Of a stretch of DNA of 42,127 bases, positions 1 through 7,954 are shown piece by piece. Where the stretch lies: assembly GCA_030745835.1 (NCBI GenBank), contig JASLNU010000116.1, positions 1 through 42,127 on the forward strand. The letters run 5' to 3'. Position numbers and translations under genes: made by a program. Positions within the stretch are counted from its first letter, which is position 1. Each line of letters begins with the position of its first letter. A model generated the notes under the pieces. It was not told the origin of the DNA, ran no database searches, and worked only from the letters and a program-made list of their open reading frames with translations. Source of the stretch: GCA-2687515 sp002687515. GTDB taxonomy: Bacteria > Pseudomonadota > Alphaproteobacteria > Rhodospirillales > UBA2165.

Positions 1-106
1 CCCGCAAAGGGGACTTTCTGCCTTCACCCGCCGGGTGACATGAGACCTGTCTGTTATGATGTGTGTATAGCATTGATTCTTATAGCAGAATCACCCAAAC
101 AGGTCA

Positions 107-835
107 TCAATTTAGTAATCCATCTGGGCAATCCGGGTTCAAGTATTTCCGCCACGCCTTACCCTGATACTTGGCTTTCGGAACAGAAACGATATTGAGT
201 TTCCCCGCCGCCATGATGATCGGCACATATGACGCCGGATTAGTGCCGGGGCGAACGGCGGCATCGACCGAACGATCCAAGAATATCGAGTTTGCCTGTC
301 CCCAGGCAATTTGCTTGCCGGTGTAGCCCTTACCGTCTTTCAGACCCGCGCTCAACAGGATGACCTGGCGCGCTGTTATTAAGGCACCGCCTCGTGGCGG
401 ACCATTGTGGACAATTTTCCCTTTCAGTTTGTCGTAACTATCGATGCCCGTGCTTTGGTAGGCAATTAGATAGAAACCCGCCAAATGAAATGGATAAAGC
501 AGACGTAGATTATCTGCCAGCGCTTTCCCTTTGACTTTACCCAGACCGGAATAGGGGCCGAGCCCTTTCCCCATCAAGAATTTTAGAATGAAGGCACCGG
601 CTGTTAAGTCCGTTTTTCCTTGCGCGACTTGTACCATTGTTTTTGTAAGAACCTGCCCGACCTGAACCTGAATGGTGGCTATATTTCCGGCGGCGGCAAC
701 TTCAGCCAGATTTTTGGCGGAAATGTCGGTCGCTCCACCAGGCTGCGCCGCGGCCATGCTCAAGGTAACATTTTGAGCCTGGGCGGTGTTGGCTACAAAG
801 AGAGCGGCAATCCCTGTTAAAAGTATGCGTTTCAT
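107..835 (-). CDS. TAXI-family TRAP-type solute-binding protein, C-terminally short
   Basis: Periplasmic substrate-binding protein of the TAXI class, which normally delivers small organic acids or amino acids to a fused TRAP permease. Residues 1-20 form a clear signal peptide (MKR, hydrophobic core, cleavage near AQA-Q). The mature part has the usual TAXI/NMT1-like opening (AAAQPGGATD) and the central motifs GKIVHNGPPRG and DAAVRPGTNP. The start is set by AGGAGA a few bases upstream of the ATG. At 242 residues it is about 80 shorter than typical TAXI proteins (about 320), and the DNA beyond the stop, in all three minus-strand frames to the window edge, does not resume the family. No TRAP permease gene lies beside it in the window. 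It may be a truncated remnant, or a short variant working with a permease elsewhere. Family call is fairly sure; functionality is not. Confidence 0.72.
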   Translation of the reverse strand: MKRILLTGIAALFVANTAQAQNVTLSMAAAQPGGATDISAKNLAEVAAAGNIATIQVQVGQVLTKTMVQVAQGKTDLTAGAFILKFLMGKGLGPYSGLGKVKGKALADNLRLLYPFHLAGFYLIAYQSTGIDSYDKLKGKIVHNGPPRGGALITARQVILLSAGLKDGKGYTGKQIAWGQANSIFLDRSVDAAVRPGTNPASYVPIIMAAGKLNIVSVPKAKYQGKAWRKYLNPDCPDGLLN

Positions 836-980
836 TGTGTTCTCCTGTCTGTTGGATATGGAATTCTTAACTACGATGTCCCAAAAATAATTTTTGTTTT
901 AGTTCGTTCCCGTATCGGCGTTACTTCATAAGAAATTGGCTCCGATGTCACGCTTTTTCATCTTCTTCGATCAAAGCGAA

Positions 981-1925
981 TCAAATCGCCGGCACCGGCA
1001 GCGATTTCGAATCCTCGACGGCGTAAACGCCGATTTGCGTTTCGCGCCCGCGCACATCCACCTCGTGCCGGGGGAAGGCGGAGAAATCGATCTCGGCGGC
1101 GGATACGGTTTCCAAAGACACCACCAATTCGGCGCCGAATTCCTTGGTCATGGCTTCAAGGCGGGCGGCGATGTTCACGTTGTCGCCGAGCGCCGTCACG
1201 ATCGGCGTTTTCGGCGGGCCCATCTGGCCGACGATGGCATCGCCGCAATGAATACCGATGCCCATGCGCAAGGGCTGGTGTAATTCGACGCTGAGCCGTT
1301 GATTGAGGATTTCCAGGCGCCGCATCATCTGTTGGACGCCTTGCAGCGCCTGTACCGATGCTTCCTGTAAATCGCTTTCCAAGCCATAGAGCGCCATCAA
1401 CCCGTCGCCGTTGAACTGGGCGTAATGGCCGCCGGTATCTTCCAAGGTATCGGCCATCTCGGAAAAAAACTGGTTGAGGATGAAAACCACATCGAAGGGC
1501 AGCTTGTGCTCGGCCAGTTTGGTGGATTCACGGATATCGATGAACATGATCACCACTTTACGTTCCTGGCCCTGCACATAACCGGGCCCCGACAAGCCAT
1601 CGACCGGCGCGGCGGTGGCCGGCAACAAAGGCGTGATTTCCAGCGACACGGCGGGGTGCAGTTGGCACGCGAGACGCACATCGTCGGGCGCCGAAATACG
1701 TTTGAGAACGCCTGCTTCCGAAGAACTGGGCTGGAGCAAATGTTCCATGCCTTCGCCGACCTTGACCCGGCAGGTGGTGCAGCGCCCGCGTCCGCCGCAG
1801 ACGGACGCGTGGCGGATGCCGGAGGCGCGCAGGGCTTCCAGCACCGACCAGCCGGGCGGAATGTCGAACACCTGGCTCTCGCGGAAATGCTTGTAGTAGA
1901 GCTTGACCGACTTGCGTTTTTTCAA
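981..1925 (-). CDS. Class III adenylate/guanylate cyclase with N-terminal [2Fe-2S] ferredoxin domain
   Basis: Predicted cytoplasmic nucleotide cyclase. Counting from the upstream TTG at 1979 (332 residues): a ferredoxin-type domain at about residues 25-118 has cysteines C61, C67, C70 (C-x5-C-x2-C) and C105 to hold a [2Fe-2S] cluster. A class III cyclase domain at about 138-322 shows the metal aspartates D148 (FIDIRESTKL) and D192 (FNGDGLMALYG) and the transition-state region GDNVNIAARLE. The frame has no ATG before the ferredoxin domain. I place the start at the TTG at 1925, which overlaps the TGA of the upstream membrane gene as TTGA; the TTG at 1979 would add residues that do not look conserved. 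The adjoining gene encodes a heme-type membrane anchor, so the pair looks like one redox-sensing cyclase in two frames. Inferred role: cAMP synthesis controlled by quinone or electron-transfer state. Substrate (ATP or GTP) is not proven. Confidence 0.8.
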   Translation of the reverse strand: MKKRKSVKLYYKHFRESQVFDIPPGWSVLEALRASGIRHASVCGGRGRCTTCRVKVGEGMEHLLQPSSSEAGVLKRISAPDDVRLACQLHPAVSLEITPLLPATAAPVDGLSGPGYVQGQERKVVIMFIDIRESTKLAEHKLPFDVVFILNQFFSEMADTLEDTGGHYAQFNGDGLMALYGLESDLQEASVQALQGVQQMMRRLEILNQRLSVELHQPLRMGIGIHCGDAIVGQMGPPKTPIVTALGDNVNIAARLEAMTKEFGAELVVSLETVSAAEIDFSAFPRHEVDVRGRETQIGVYAVEDSKSLPVPAI

Positions 1926-2650
1926 AACCCCATTGCGGATCGCCCGGCGATGAGAACAAGGGCGATCAACGCAATCCAAGAACCGCTAAACCAATAGGTG
2001 ACCCCAAACGCCCAATCGGTATATTCGGCTTTATATCGGGCGTTCACCACGACGCTTTTCACCCATTCCTGTTCTTTCGCCAGTTCCATGATCCGAAGCC
2101 CCATGGAAAAGTAGGCGGATAGCGCGACCGCGGGGAGCAGCAAGGAAAAGGCAAAGAAATAAGTCTGGAACGTGGCGTACCAGGATTTGAGGCGCAGCCA
2201 GGTATGAAATCCGATGCATCCATGCGTCCAGACCACCAAAAGACCGAGCGCCTGCAAAAACGTGAATTCGGGCAGAAAGACAAAAAGGGCAAGGAATTCC
2301 AGCGCGTAATCGAACTTAACGTCCTTCAGTTCCAGCATGCCACGGGCCGCGAAAACATGGCTGAACATGATCAGCGGCATCAGGAAGCCGAGGATCATCT
2401 GGGTCGCCTCCCAGGCCTTGAGGCGCAGGTTATGGCGTCGGAACAGAGACCAGAAGGCCAGCGCCGCATGCACCAGCAAGGCACCACCCAATATCACCGT
2501 GCCCGGCAAGGTCCGCCAAGGCTCGATGGTCACCACGCGCGCCGCGTTCATCGTCTCGATGGAGAACAGTCCGAGGGACAGGTTGGATAGGTGCAAGGTG
2601 ACGAACAGCAGCAGGATAAGCCCGCTGTAAATTCTGATTTGGTGGATCAT
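1922..2650 (-). CDS. Six-helix cytochrome b-like membrane anchor of the cyclase
   Basis: A 242-residue integral membrane protein with about six hydrophobic helices, resembling the diheme cytochrome b anchor of succinate:quinone reductases. Histidines sit in or next to helices at H20 (VTLHLSN), H61 (LLVHAAL), H98 (MFSHVFA), H143 and H149 (WTHGCIGFH), the pattern expected for two bis-histidine hemes. From memory, related heme-anchored cyclases such as Sinorhizobium CyaC carry this kind of anchor and the cyclase on one chain. Here the frame ends in TGA at 1922-1924, overlapping the cyclase frame. AGGGAG lies about 11 bases upstream of the ATG. It probably senses the quinone pool and passes redox state to the ferredoxin-cyclase partner. 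That partner role is inferred from adjacency and overlap. Confidence 0.72.
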   Translation of the reverse strand: MIHQIRIYSGLILLLFVTLHLSNLSLGLFSIETMNAARVVTIEPWRTLPGTVILGGALLVHAALAFWSLFRRHNLRLKAWEATQMILGFLMPLIMFSHVFAARGMLELKDVKFDYALEFLALFVFLPEFTFLQALGLLVVWTHGCIGFHTWLRLKSWYATFQTYFFAFSLLLPAVALSAYFSMGLRIMELAKEQEWVKSVVVNARYKAEYTDWAFGVTYWFSGSWIALIALVLIAGRSAMGF

Positions 2651-2703
2651 TGGTTTGTTAGCTCCCTGTTGGCGGCAGTTTACCCATTTTTGTTCGAAAT
2701 TAC

Positions 2704-2732
2704 TTGCTAAATTCCGCCTGCAAGCCTACAAA
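2704..2732 (+). promoter_or_regulatory. Candidate promoter of rpsB
   Basis: TTGCTA at 2704-2709 and TACAAA at 2727-2732 are separated by 17 bases, each matching 4 of 6 sigma-70 consensus positions. The site lies in the divergent gap between the cyclase anchor gene and rpsB. Weak consensus, so only a candidate. Confidence 0.3.
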
Positions 2733-2796
2733 GCGGCCCTTAAATCCACACGCGGGCATGCGGCCCCGGCGCAAATTCGCCGATGGTCGATCCGGT

Positions 2797-2848
2797 GTTC
2801 CTAATGGAACCACGCCCCGCGGAGGTTCAACCGGAGAAGGATCATAGA
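2797..2848 (+). promoter_or_regulatory. rpsB 5' leader: hairpin and ribosome-binding site
   Basis: GTTCC-TAAT-GGAAC (2797-2810) is a perfect 5-bp stem with a four-base loop, followed by GCGGAGGTTCAACC and the strong Shine-Dalgarno GGAGAAGG at 2833-2840, eight bases before the ATG at 2849. The Shine-Dalgarno decides the start: it excludes the in-frame upstream codons at 2783 and 2804. S2 is known to autoregulate its own leader in some bacteria, so the hairpin could be such an element; that is inference. Confidence 0.4.
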
Positions 2849-3934
2849 ATGGCATTGCCAACCTTTACCATGCGCCAGCTATTGGAAGCCGGCGTTCATT
2901 TCGGACATGTTACGCGCCGCTGGAACCCGAAGATGGAACCCTACATCTTCGGCGTGCGCCAGGGCGTTCATATCATCGATCTTCAACAAACCGTGCCCAT
3001 GCTGTATCAGGCGATGCAGGCGGTTTATGACATTGTTTCCGGCGGCGGACGCGTCCTGTTTGTCGGCACCAAGCGTCAGGCCAGTGGGCCGGTCGCCGAG
3101 GCGGCGGCAAAGTGCGGCCAATATTACGTCAATCACCGCTGGCTGGGCGGCATGCTGACCAACTGGAAAACCATTTCCAATTCAATTCGCCAGCTTCATA
3201 ACCTGGAAGAACAATTCTCGGAAGAAAATTCGGAAGAGAATCTCGGCCTGACCAAGAAAGAACTTCTCAAGCTGACGCGCGAGCGTGACAAGCTGGACCG
3301 GGCGCTCGGCGGCATCAAGGAAATGGGCGGTATTCCGGACGTCATGTTTGTGATCGACCGGATCAAGGAATCCATTGCCGTCGCCGAAGCCAATAAGTTG
3401 GGTATTCCGGTGATCGCGATCGTCGATTCCAATACCGACCCGAGCGGTATCGATTACCCGATACCAGGCAACGACGATTCGATCCGCGCCATCAATCTTT
3501 ATTGCGATTTGATTTCCGGCGCCGTCTTAAGCGGCATCCAGCAGGAAATCGTCGCCAGCGGCGCCGATGTCGGTGAACTAGAGGAAACGGTCGATGAAAA
3601 CCTGCCGGCCGATGGTGCCGGCGAAGAAACGGAAACGCCGGCCGAGACGGAAACGCCGGCCGAGACGGAAACGCCGGCCGAGACGGAAACACCGGCCGAG
3701 ACGGAAACACCGGCCGAGACGGAAACACCGGCCGAGACGGAAACACCGGCCGAGACGGAAACACCGGCCGAGACGGAAACACCGGCCGAGACGGAAACCT
3801 CAGGTGAGGCGGAAGCTACGGCGGAAGTTCCGGCGGAAGCTCCGGCAGAAGCGGGGGCTGAGGCGGAAGCCGTTTCTGAAGAGCCGGCCGAGGCGGAAGA
3901 GCCTGGCAAGGGCGAACAGCCCGCCGCCGGCTGA
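2849..3934 (+). CDS. rpsB: 30S ribosomal protein S2 with repetitive acidic C-terminal tail
   Basis: Small-subunit ribosomal protein S2. The N terminus MALPTFTMRQLLEAGVHFGH and the blocks RWNPKMEPYIF, LFVGTKRQA, HRWLGGMLTNW and NTDPSGIDYPIPGNDD are diagnostic. The core ends near residue 245, and the protein totals 361 residues against about 240-260 for ordinary S2. The extra part begins with nine perfect TETPAE hexapeptides (residues 261-314) and continues as a low-complexity Glu/Ala/Pro tail (EAPAEAGAEAEA, EEPAEAEEPGKGEQ). Acidic S2 tails are common in alphaproteobacteria, but a perfect tandem array is unusual. It is the first gene of the rpsB-tsf-pyrH-frr series, followed by tsf after 60 bases. 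Confidence 0.97.
   Translation: MALPTFTMRQLLEAGVHFGHVTRRWNPKMEPYIFGVRQGVHIIDLQQTVPMLYQAMQAVYDIVSGGGRVLFVGTKRQASGPVAEAAAKCGQYYVNHRWLGGMLTNWKTISNSIRQLHNLEEQFSEENSEENLGLTKKELLKLTRERDKLDRALGGIKEMGGIPDVMFVIDRIKESIAVAEANKLGIPVIAIVDSNTDPSGIDYPIPGNDDSIRAINLYCDLISGAVLSGIQQEIVASGADVGELEETVDENLPADGAGEETETPAETETPAETETPAETETPAETETPAETETPAETETPAETETPAETETPAETETSGEAEATAEVPAEAPAEAGAEAEAVSEEPAEAEEPGKGEQPAAG
3629..3790 (+). repeat. 18-bp tandem repeat, 9 units, inside rpsB
   Basis: Nine in-frame units of ACGGAAAC(G/A)CCGGCCGAG encode TETPAE nine times. The first three units carry ACG and the later six carry ACA at one synonymous position, so the array has two sub-blocks, as expected from recent slippage or unequal exchange. 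A tenth degenerate unit (TETSGE) follows. Confidence 0.95.
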
Positions 3935-3994
3935 GCGGCCGGGAACCCGATAAGATAACAACTTGCAACTGAATTCGATCAACAAGAGGTCAAG

Positions 3995-4921
3995 ATGGCG
4001 GAGATTACTGCTGCACTCGTAAAGCAACTGCGTGAGAAAACCGGAGCCGGCATGATGGACTGCAAAAGGGCGCTGACCGAAAACGGCGGCGATCTTGAGG
4101 CATCCGTGGACTGGCTGCGCACCCAAGGCTTGGCGGCGGCGGCCAAAAAAGCGGGCCGCGCGGCTTCGGAAGGGCTGGTCGGCGTCGCCGCCGAAGGCGG
4201 CACGGGCGCGCTGGTGGAAATTAACGCCGAAACCGATTTCGTCGCGCGCAACGAATCCTTCCAGGATCTCGTGGTCAGCGTCACCGATATCGCGCTTAGC
4301 GGCACCGGTGACCTGGAAGAACTTAAAGAAAAGCCGTTTCCGGGCGGCGAGGGCAGCGTCGGCGAAACCGTCACGTCGCTGATCGCAACCATCGGCGAAA
4401 ACATGGAATTGCGCCGCAGCGCCCTGCTCAACGTCGAAAACGGCGTCGTCGCCACCTATATGCACAACGCCCTCAAACCGGGACTGGGCAAGATCGGTGT
4501 TCTGGTGGCGCTTGAATCCGACGGCGATACGGAAAAATTGGAAGCCTTCGGCAAACAACTGGCAATGCACGTCGCCGCGGCCAACCCACGGGCCTTGAGC
4601 CAGGCCGATGTTGATCCCGCCGAACTGAAGCGGGAGCGCAGCGTGCTCAGCGAACAGGCGCGTGAATCGGGCAAGCCGGAGGAAATTATAGAAAAAATGG
4701 TCGATGGACGGCTGCGCAAATATTTCGAGGAAATCTGCCTGCTCGATCAGACCTTCGTCATCGATGGTGAAAGCAAGGTCGCCAAGGCCGTGGAAGCCGC
4801 CGCCAAGGAACTGGGCGCGGAAATAAATGTTGCTGGATTCTGCCGATTCGCTCTTGGCGAAGGCGTCGAAAAGAAAGAGGAAGACTTCGCCGCCGAAGTT
4901 GCGGCGGCGGCCGGCGGCTAA
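3995..4921 (+). CDS. tsf: Translation elongation factor Ts
   Basis: Guanine-nucleotide exchange factor that recycles EF-Tu-GDP. The N-terminal UBA-like module (AALVKQLREKTGAGMMDCKRAL, about residues 5-45) and the EF-Tu contact motif TDFVARNE near residues 80-87 are intact. The dimerisation half includes HVAAANPRALS and the C-terminal block AGFCRFALGEGVEKKEEDFAAEV. Length (308 residues) is normal for the alphaproteobacterial form. AAGAGGT lies just before the ATG. It sits 60 bases after rpsB, as is conserved in bacteria, and is presumably co-transcribed with it. Confidence 0.97.
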   Translation: MAEITAALVKQLREKTGAGMMDCKRALTENGGDLEASVDWLRTQGLAAAAKKAGRAASEGLVGVAAEGGTGALVEINAETDFVARNESFQDLVVSVTDIALSGTGDLEELKEKPFPGGEGSVGETVTSLIATIGENMELRRSALLNVENGVVATYMHNALKPGLGKIGVLVALESDGDTEKLEAFGKQLAMHVAAANPRALSQADVDPAELKRERSVLSEQARESGKPEEIIEKMVDGRLRKYFEEICLLDQTFVIDGESKVAKAVEAAAKELGAEINVAGFCRFALGEGVEKKEEDFAAEVAAAAGG

Positions 4922-4955
4922 ACCTTTGGGAAGATGCCGAATATCCTGATTTCGG

Positions 4956-5001
4956 GCCGGCGCGCGTATTTTAGGCGCGTGGCCGGCGGATTTGTTATAC
5001 T
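4956..5001 (+). promoter_or_regulatory. GC-rich hairpin and -10-like site between tsf and pyrH
   Basis: GCCGGCGCGC (4956-4965) can pair with GCGCG and CCGGC (4975-4987), leaving a three-base bulge and a loop containing TATTTTA. There is no following T run, so it is not a standard terminator. TATACT at 4996-5001 (preceded by TTTGT) could be a -10 element for pyrH, but no good -35 is seen. It may be a processing or attenuation site. Low confidence. Confidence 0.25.
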
Positions 5002-5093
5002 GTCACCTTCGTTGGCCGCCGTGCTCGAGCATGGCGACGGCGTTTTCGGATACCCGGAGTTCCGCTGCAGATACAACTGAACCAGAAATAATA

Positions 5094-5825
5094 ATGTCGA
5101 ATTCCCCAATTTTTAACCGCGTGCTTCTCAAGATCTCGGGTGAAGGCCTCATGGGCGGCCAGGATTTTGGTCTGGAGTCCGATGCCATGGAGCGTATCGC
5201 GAACGAGGTCAAAACCGTCCGTGAAATGGGAACCGAGGTCTGCCTGGTCATCGGCGGCGGCAATATTTTTCGTGGCCTTACGGGGGTTACCGCCGGTTTG
5301 GAACGGTCCAGCGCCGACCACATGGGAATGCTTGCAACGGTTATCAATGCGCTAGGGGTTCAATCCGTGCTCGAACGCTTGGGCGTTGAAACCCGCGTGT
5401 TGTCGGCGATTCCCATGCAGACGGTGTGCGAACCCTATATCCGGCGCCGTGCCATACGGCACATGAAAAAGGGACGGGTCGTGATCTTTGCGGCCGGAAC
5501 CGGCAACCCGTTTTTCACCACCGACACCGCGGCAGCCTTGCGGGCGGCGGAAATGAACTGTGACGCCCTGTTCAAGGGAACCCAGGTGGATGGTGTCTAC
5601 AGCGCGGACCCGCGCGGCAATCCCGATGCCGAACGATACGCATCATTGACCTACAAGGACGTTTTGACCAAGGATTTGAAAGTCATGGACGCCTCCGCAA
5701 TTTCATTGTCGCGCGAAAATGGTATTCCTATACTGGTGTTTTCCATCCAGACACCGGGCGCATTCGCCGAAGTCGTGGCTGGCATGGGAAAATCGACGAT
5801 CATCAGGGAAGCGATGGAGACTTAG
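5094..5825 (+). CDS. pyrH: UMP kinase
   Basis: Phosphorylates UMP to UDP with ATP in pyrimidine nucleotide synthesis; a hexameric amino-acid-kinase-fold enzyme. The motifs LLKISGEGLMG (ATP site), VIGGGNIFRG, TGNPFFTTDTAAALRA and GVYSADPR are all present, and 243 residues is normal. I start at the ATG at 5094 (MSNSPIFNRVLLK) because upstream in-frame residues are not conserved. No strong Shine-Dalgarno is visible, so translation may depend on the transcript from tsf. The stop codon abuts the frr start (TAGATG), indicating coupling. Confidence 0.96.
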   Translation: MSNSPIFNRVLLKISGEGLMGGQDFGLESDAMERIANEVKTVREMGTEVCLVIGGGNIFRGLTGVTAGLERSSADHMGMLATVINALGVQSVLERLGVETRVLSAIPMQTVCEPYIRRRAIRHMKKGRVVIFAAGTGNPFFTTDTAAALRAAEMNCDALFKGTQVDGVYSADPRGNPDAERYASLTYKDVLTKDLKVMDASAISLSRENGIPILVFSIQTPGAFAEVVAGMGKSTIIREAMET

Positions 5826-6386
5826 ATGGAATTCGAAGCGGTTAAAGCGGATATTCGGCGGCGCATGGAAGGCGCGCTTGATGTGTTGCTGAAGGAGTTC
5901 GGCGGATTGCGCACGGGACGTGCCGCGACCAGCTTGCTGGAACCCCTGATGGTCGAGGCATATGGCCAACCGATGCCGATGAACCAGGTCGGCACCATCG
6001 GTGTTCCCGAACCCCGGATGCTGACCGTTCAGGTCTGGGACAAGGGCCTGGTAAGCGCCGTCGAAAAATCGATACGGGAATCCGATCTCGGCCTCAACCC
6101 ATCCAACGACGGGCAGCTGGTGCGCGTACCGATCCCGCCGCTCTCGGAAGAGCGCCGCGTCGAAATAACCAAGATTGCCCACCGTTACGCGGAGGAGGCG
6201 AAGGTAGCGGTGCGCAATGTGCGCCGGCACTGTCTGGATGATTTGAAAAAAGCTGAAAAAAGTGGTGATATTTCTCAGGATCAGCAGCGCGATCACGGCC
6301 AAGAAGTCCAGGAGGTTACAGACGAATTCGTCGGTAAGATGGACGAAGCCTTGTCAAAAAAAGAACAAGAAATAATGCAGGTATAG
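5826..6386 (+). CDS. frr: Ribosome recycling factor
   Basis: Splits post-termination ribosomes together with EF-G. The 186 residues show the family pattern: GLRTGRAATSLLEPL in the first long helix, VEAYGQPMPMNQVGTI at the domain II junction, NPSNDGQLVRVPIPPLSEERR, and the long C-terminal helices rich in K/E. The ATG directly follows the pyrH stop and GGAGA lies 5 bases upstream within the pyrH end, so the pair is translationally coupled. uppS follows after only 6 bases. Confidence 0.97.
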   Translation: MEFEAVKADIRRRMEGALDVLLKEFGGLRTGRAATSLLEPLMVEAYGQPMPMNQVGTIGVPEPRMLTVQVWDKGLVSAVEKSIRESDLGLNPSNDGQLVRVPIPPLSEERRVEITKIAHRYAEEAKVAVRNVRRHCLDDLKKAEKSGDISQDQQRDHGQEVQEVTDEFVGKMDEALSKKEQEIMQV

Positions 6387-6392
6387 ATATTT

Positions 6393-7124
6393 ATGAAGCT
6401 GGCACCATCATTCACGGACGTCGGGCATCCACCGAACCATATCGCCATTATCATGGACGGTAATGGCCGCTGGGCGCAAAGGCGCGGCTTGCCGCGTATC
6501 GAAGGCCATCGGCGGGGCGCCGAATCGGTCCGTACCGCCGTCAAATGCTCGGTCAAATTCGGCGTCCGCTATCTGACGCTGTACAGCTTTTCGTCGGAAA
6601 ATTGGAAACGTCCGGCGCGCGAGGTCGAAGATCTAATGGGCCTGCTGCGCCGTTATCTGCGCAGCGAAATAGCCGAATTTCATAAGAATGGCGTGCGCTT
6701 GCGGGTAATCGGGGACCGCGACGCACTGAGCCCGGATATTGTAAAACTCATCGAAGAGAGCGAAGCCTACACCGCCGAAAATGATCAATTGGATCTTATT
6801 GTGGCGCTAAGTTATGGCGGCAGATCCGAAATCGTGTCGGCGATCCGCAAAATCAGCGAAAAAGTCGAGGCCGGGCAACTGCGCGCCGGTCAGATCGATG
6901 AAAGCGTGTTGGAGGCCCATCTTGAAACGGCCGATATTCCCGATCCGGATTTACTGATCCGCACCTCGGGCGAGCAGCGGATCAGCAATTTTTTACTGTG
7001 GCAGCTCGCCTATTCCGAATTTATATTCCTGGATACGCTCTGGCCCGATTTTTCGGAAACCGACTTCCTGACCGCGATTAACGAATACCAGAGGCGCGAA
7101 AGACGCTTCGGTGCCACCGCCTGA
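6393..7124 (+). CDS. uppS: Undecaprenyl diphosphate synthase (cis-prenyltransferase)
   Basis: Adds isopentenyl units in cis to farnesyl diphosphate to make the C55 carrier lipid for peptidoglycan and O-antigen. IIMDGNGRWAQRRGL (catalytic Asp, residues about 18-32), GHRRGAESV, YSFSSENWKRP and DLLIRTSGEQRISNFLLWQ are the conserved cis-prenyltransferase regions. Length 243 residues is normal. It lies between frr and cdsA in the usual envelope-lipid cluster, and dxr downstream supplies its precursor pathway. Confidence 0.96.
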   Translation: MKLAPSFTDVGHPPNHIAIIMDGNGRWAQRRGLPRIEGHRRGAESVRTAVKCSVKFGVRYLTLYSFSSENWKRPAREVEDLMGLLRRYLRSEIAEFHKNGVRLRVIGDRDALSPDIVKLIEESEAYTAENDQLDLIVALSYGGRSEIVSAIRKISEKVEAGQLRAGQIDESVLEAHLETADIPDPDLLIRTSGEQRISNFLLWQLAYSEFIFLDTLWPDFSETDFLTAINEYQRRERRFGATA

Positions 7125-7156
7125 CCTAGAGCGGGTCAGTTGAAATTGCTATTGCG

Positions 7157-7954
7157 ATGATACCTCGCCTCGTGTCGTCCATTATCCTGATTCCGCCGGT
7201 TTTGGCCGCGATTTGGTTCGGCTCCCCGTATTTTGAAATTTTGGTCCTGATTGTGGGACTTATTGCGCTATTCGAATGGTGCCGGATCGCACGCGCCGGT
7301 GAAACGGCGTGGCCCGGACATATCGCAATTCTTGTTTTCGCCGTGGCGCTCGTTTCGTATTTTTTCCAGCTTGTTATATTTTCCTGGTCAATGATCGGGC
7401 TTGGCTTTGTGGTTCTCGTCATTTTGGGTTGGCGGACCGACGCCGCCGCCGGTCCCTGGCCGGCAATCGGTTTGATCTATGTCGGCATCGCTTGCATCGC
7501 GCTTGTCGAACTGCGCGCCGATCCGGCGGCGGGGCGCCAGATAATCCTGTGGCTGATGCTGGTGATCTGGGCAACCGATATCGGTGCTTACCTGTTTGGA
7601 CGGATGATCGGCGGTGTAAAACTGGCGCCGAGGATCAGTCCCAACAAGACTTGGGCCGGTTTGCTGGGTGGGATCGGTTGCGCGATTGCGGTTGCGGCCA
7701 TTATTTTTGCGGCCACGCCGGTCAAACAAGGTATAATGTTATTCGTGGTCCTGAGCGCCGCCGTGGCGGTGGTGTCGCAGGCGGGGGATTTGCTTGAATC
7801 CTGGCTCAAACGCCGTTTCGGCGTGAAAGATTCAGGGAACCTGATCCCCGGCCACGGGGGAATATTGGACCGTATCGATGGTATCCTGCTTTCGGCGCCG
7901 GCGGTCGCCATTGTATATTGGTTGTATCAAGGCGGAAATGCGCCATGGAAATGA
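7157..7954 (+). CDS. cdsA: Phosphatidate cytidylyltransferase
   Basis: Makes CDP-diacylglycerol from phosphatidate and CTP, the branch point of phospholipid synthesis. It is a polytopic inner-membrane protein of 265 residues with several hydrophobic segments. The family signature is complete near the C terminus: SWLKRRFGVKDSGNLIPGHGG followed by LDRIDG, with the catalytic K-D and D-R-x-D residues. The end overlaps the dxr start region; TGA at 7952-7954 lies inside the first codons of dxr, so the two are probably coupled. Confidence 0.95.
   Translation: MIPRLVSSIILIPPVLAAIWFGSPYFEILVLIVGLIALFEWCRIARAGETAWPGHIAILVFAVALVSYFFQLVIFSWSMIGLGFVVLVILGWRTDAAAGPWPAIGLIYVGIACIALVELRADPAAGRQIILWLMLVIWATDIGAYLFGRMIGGVKLAPRISPNKTWAGLLGGIGCAIAVAAIIFAATPVKQGIMLFVVLSAAVAVVSQAGDLLESWLKRRFGVKDSGNLIPGHGGILDRIDGILLSAPAVAIVYWLYQGGNAPWK

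Noticed and set aside
3492..3909. Minus-strand frames opposite the rpsB repeat (VSVSAG or FPSRPV repeats)
   Set aside because: They are mirror translations of the 18-bp array in a sure gene and have no start context.
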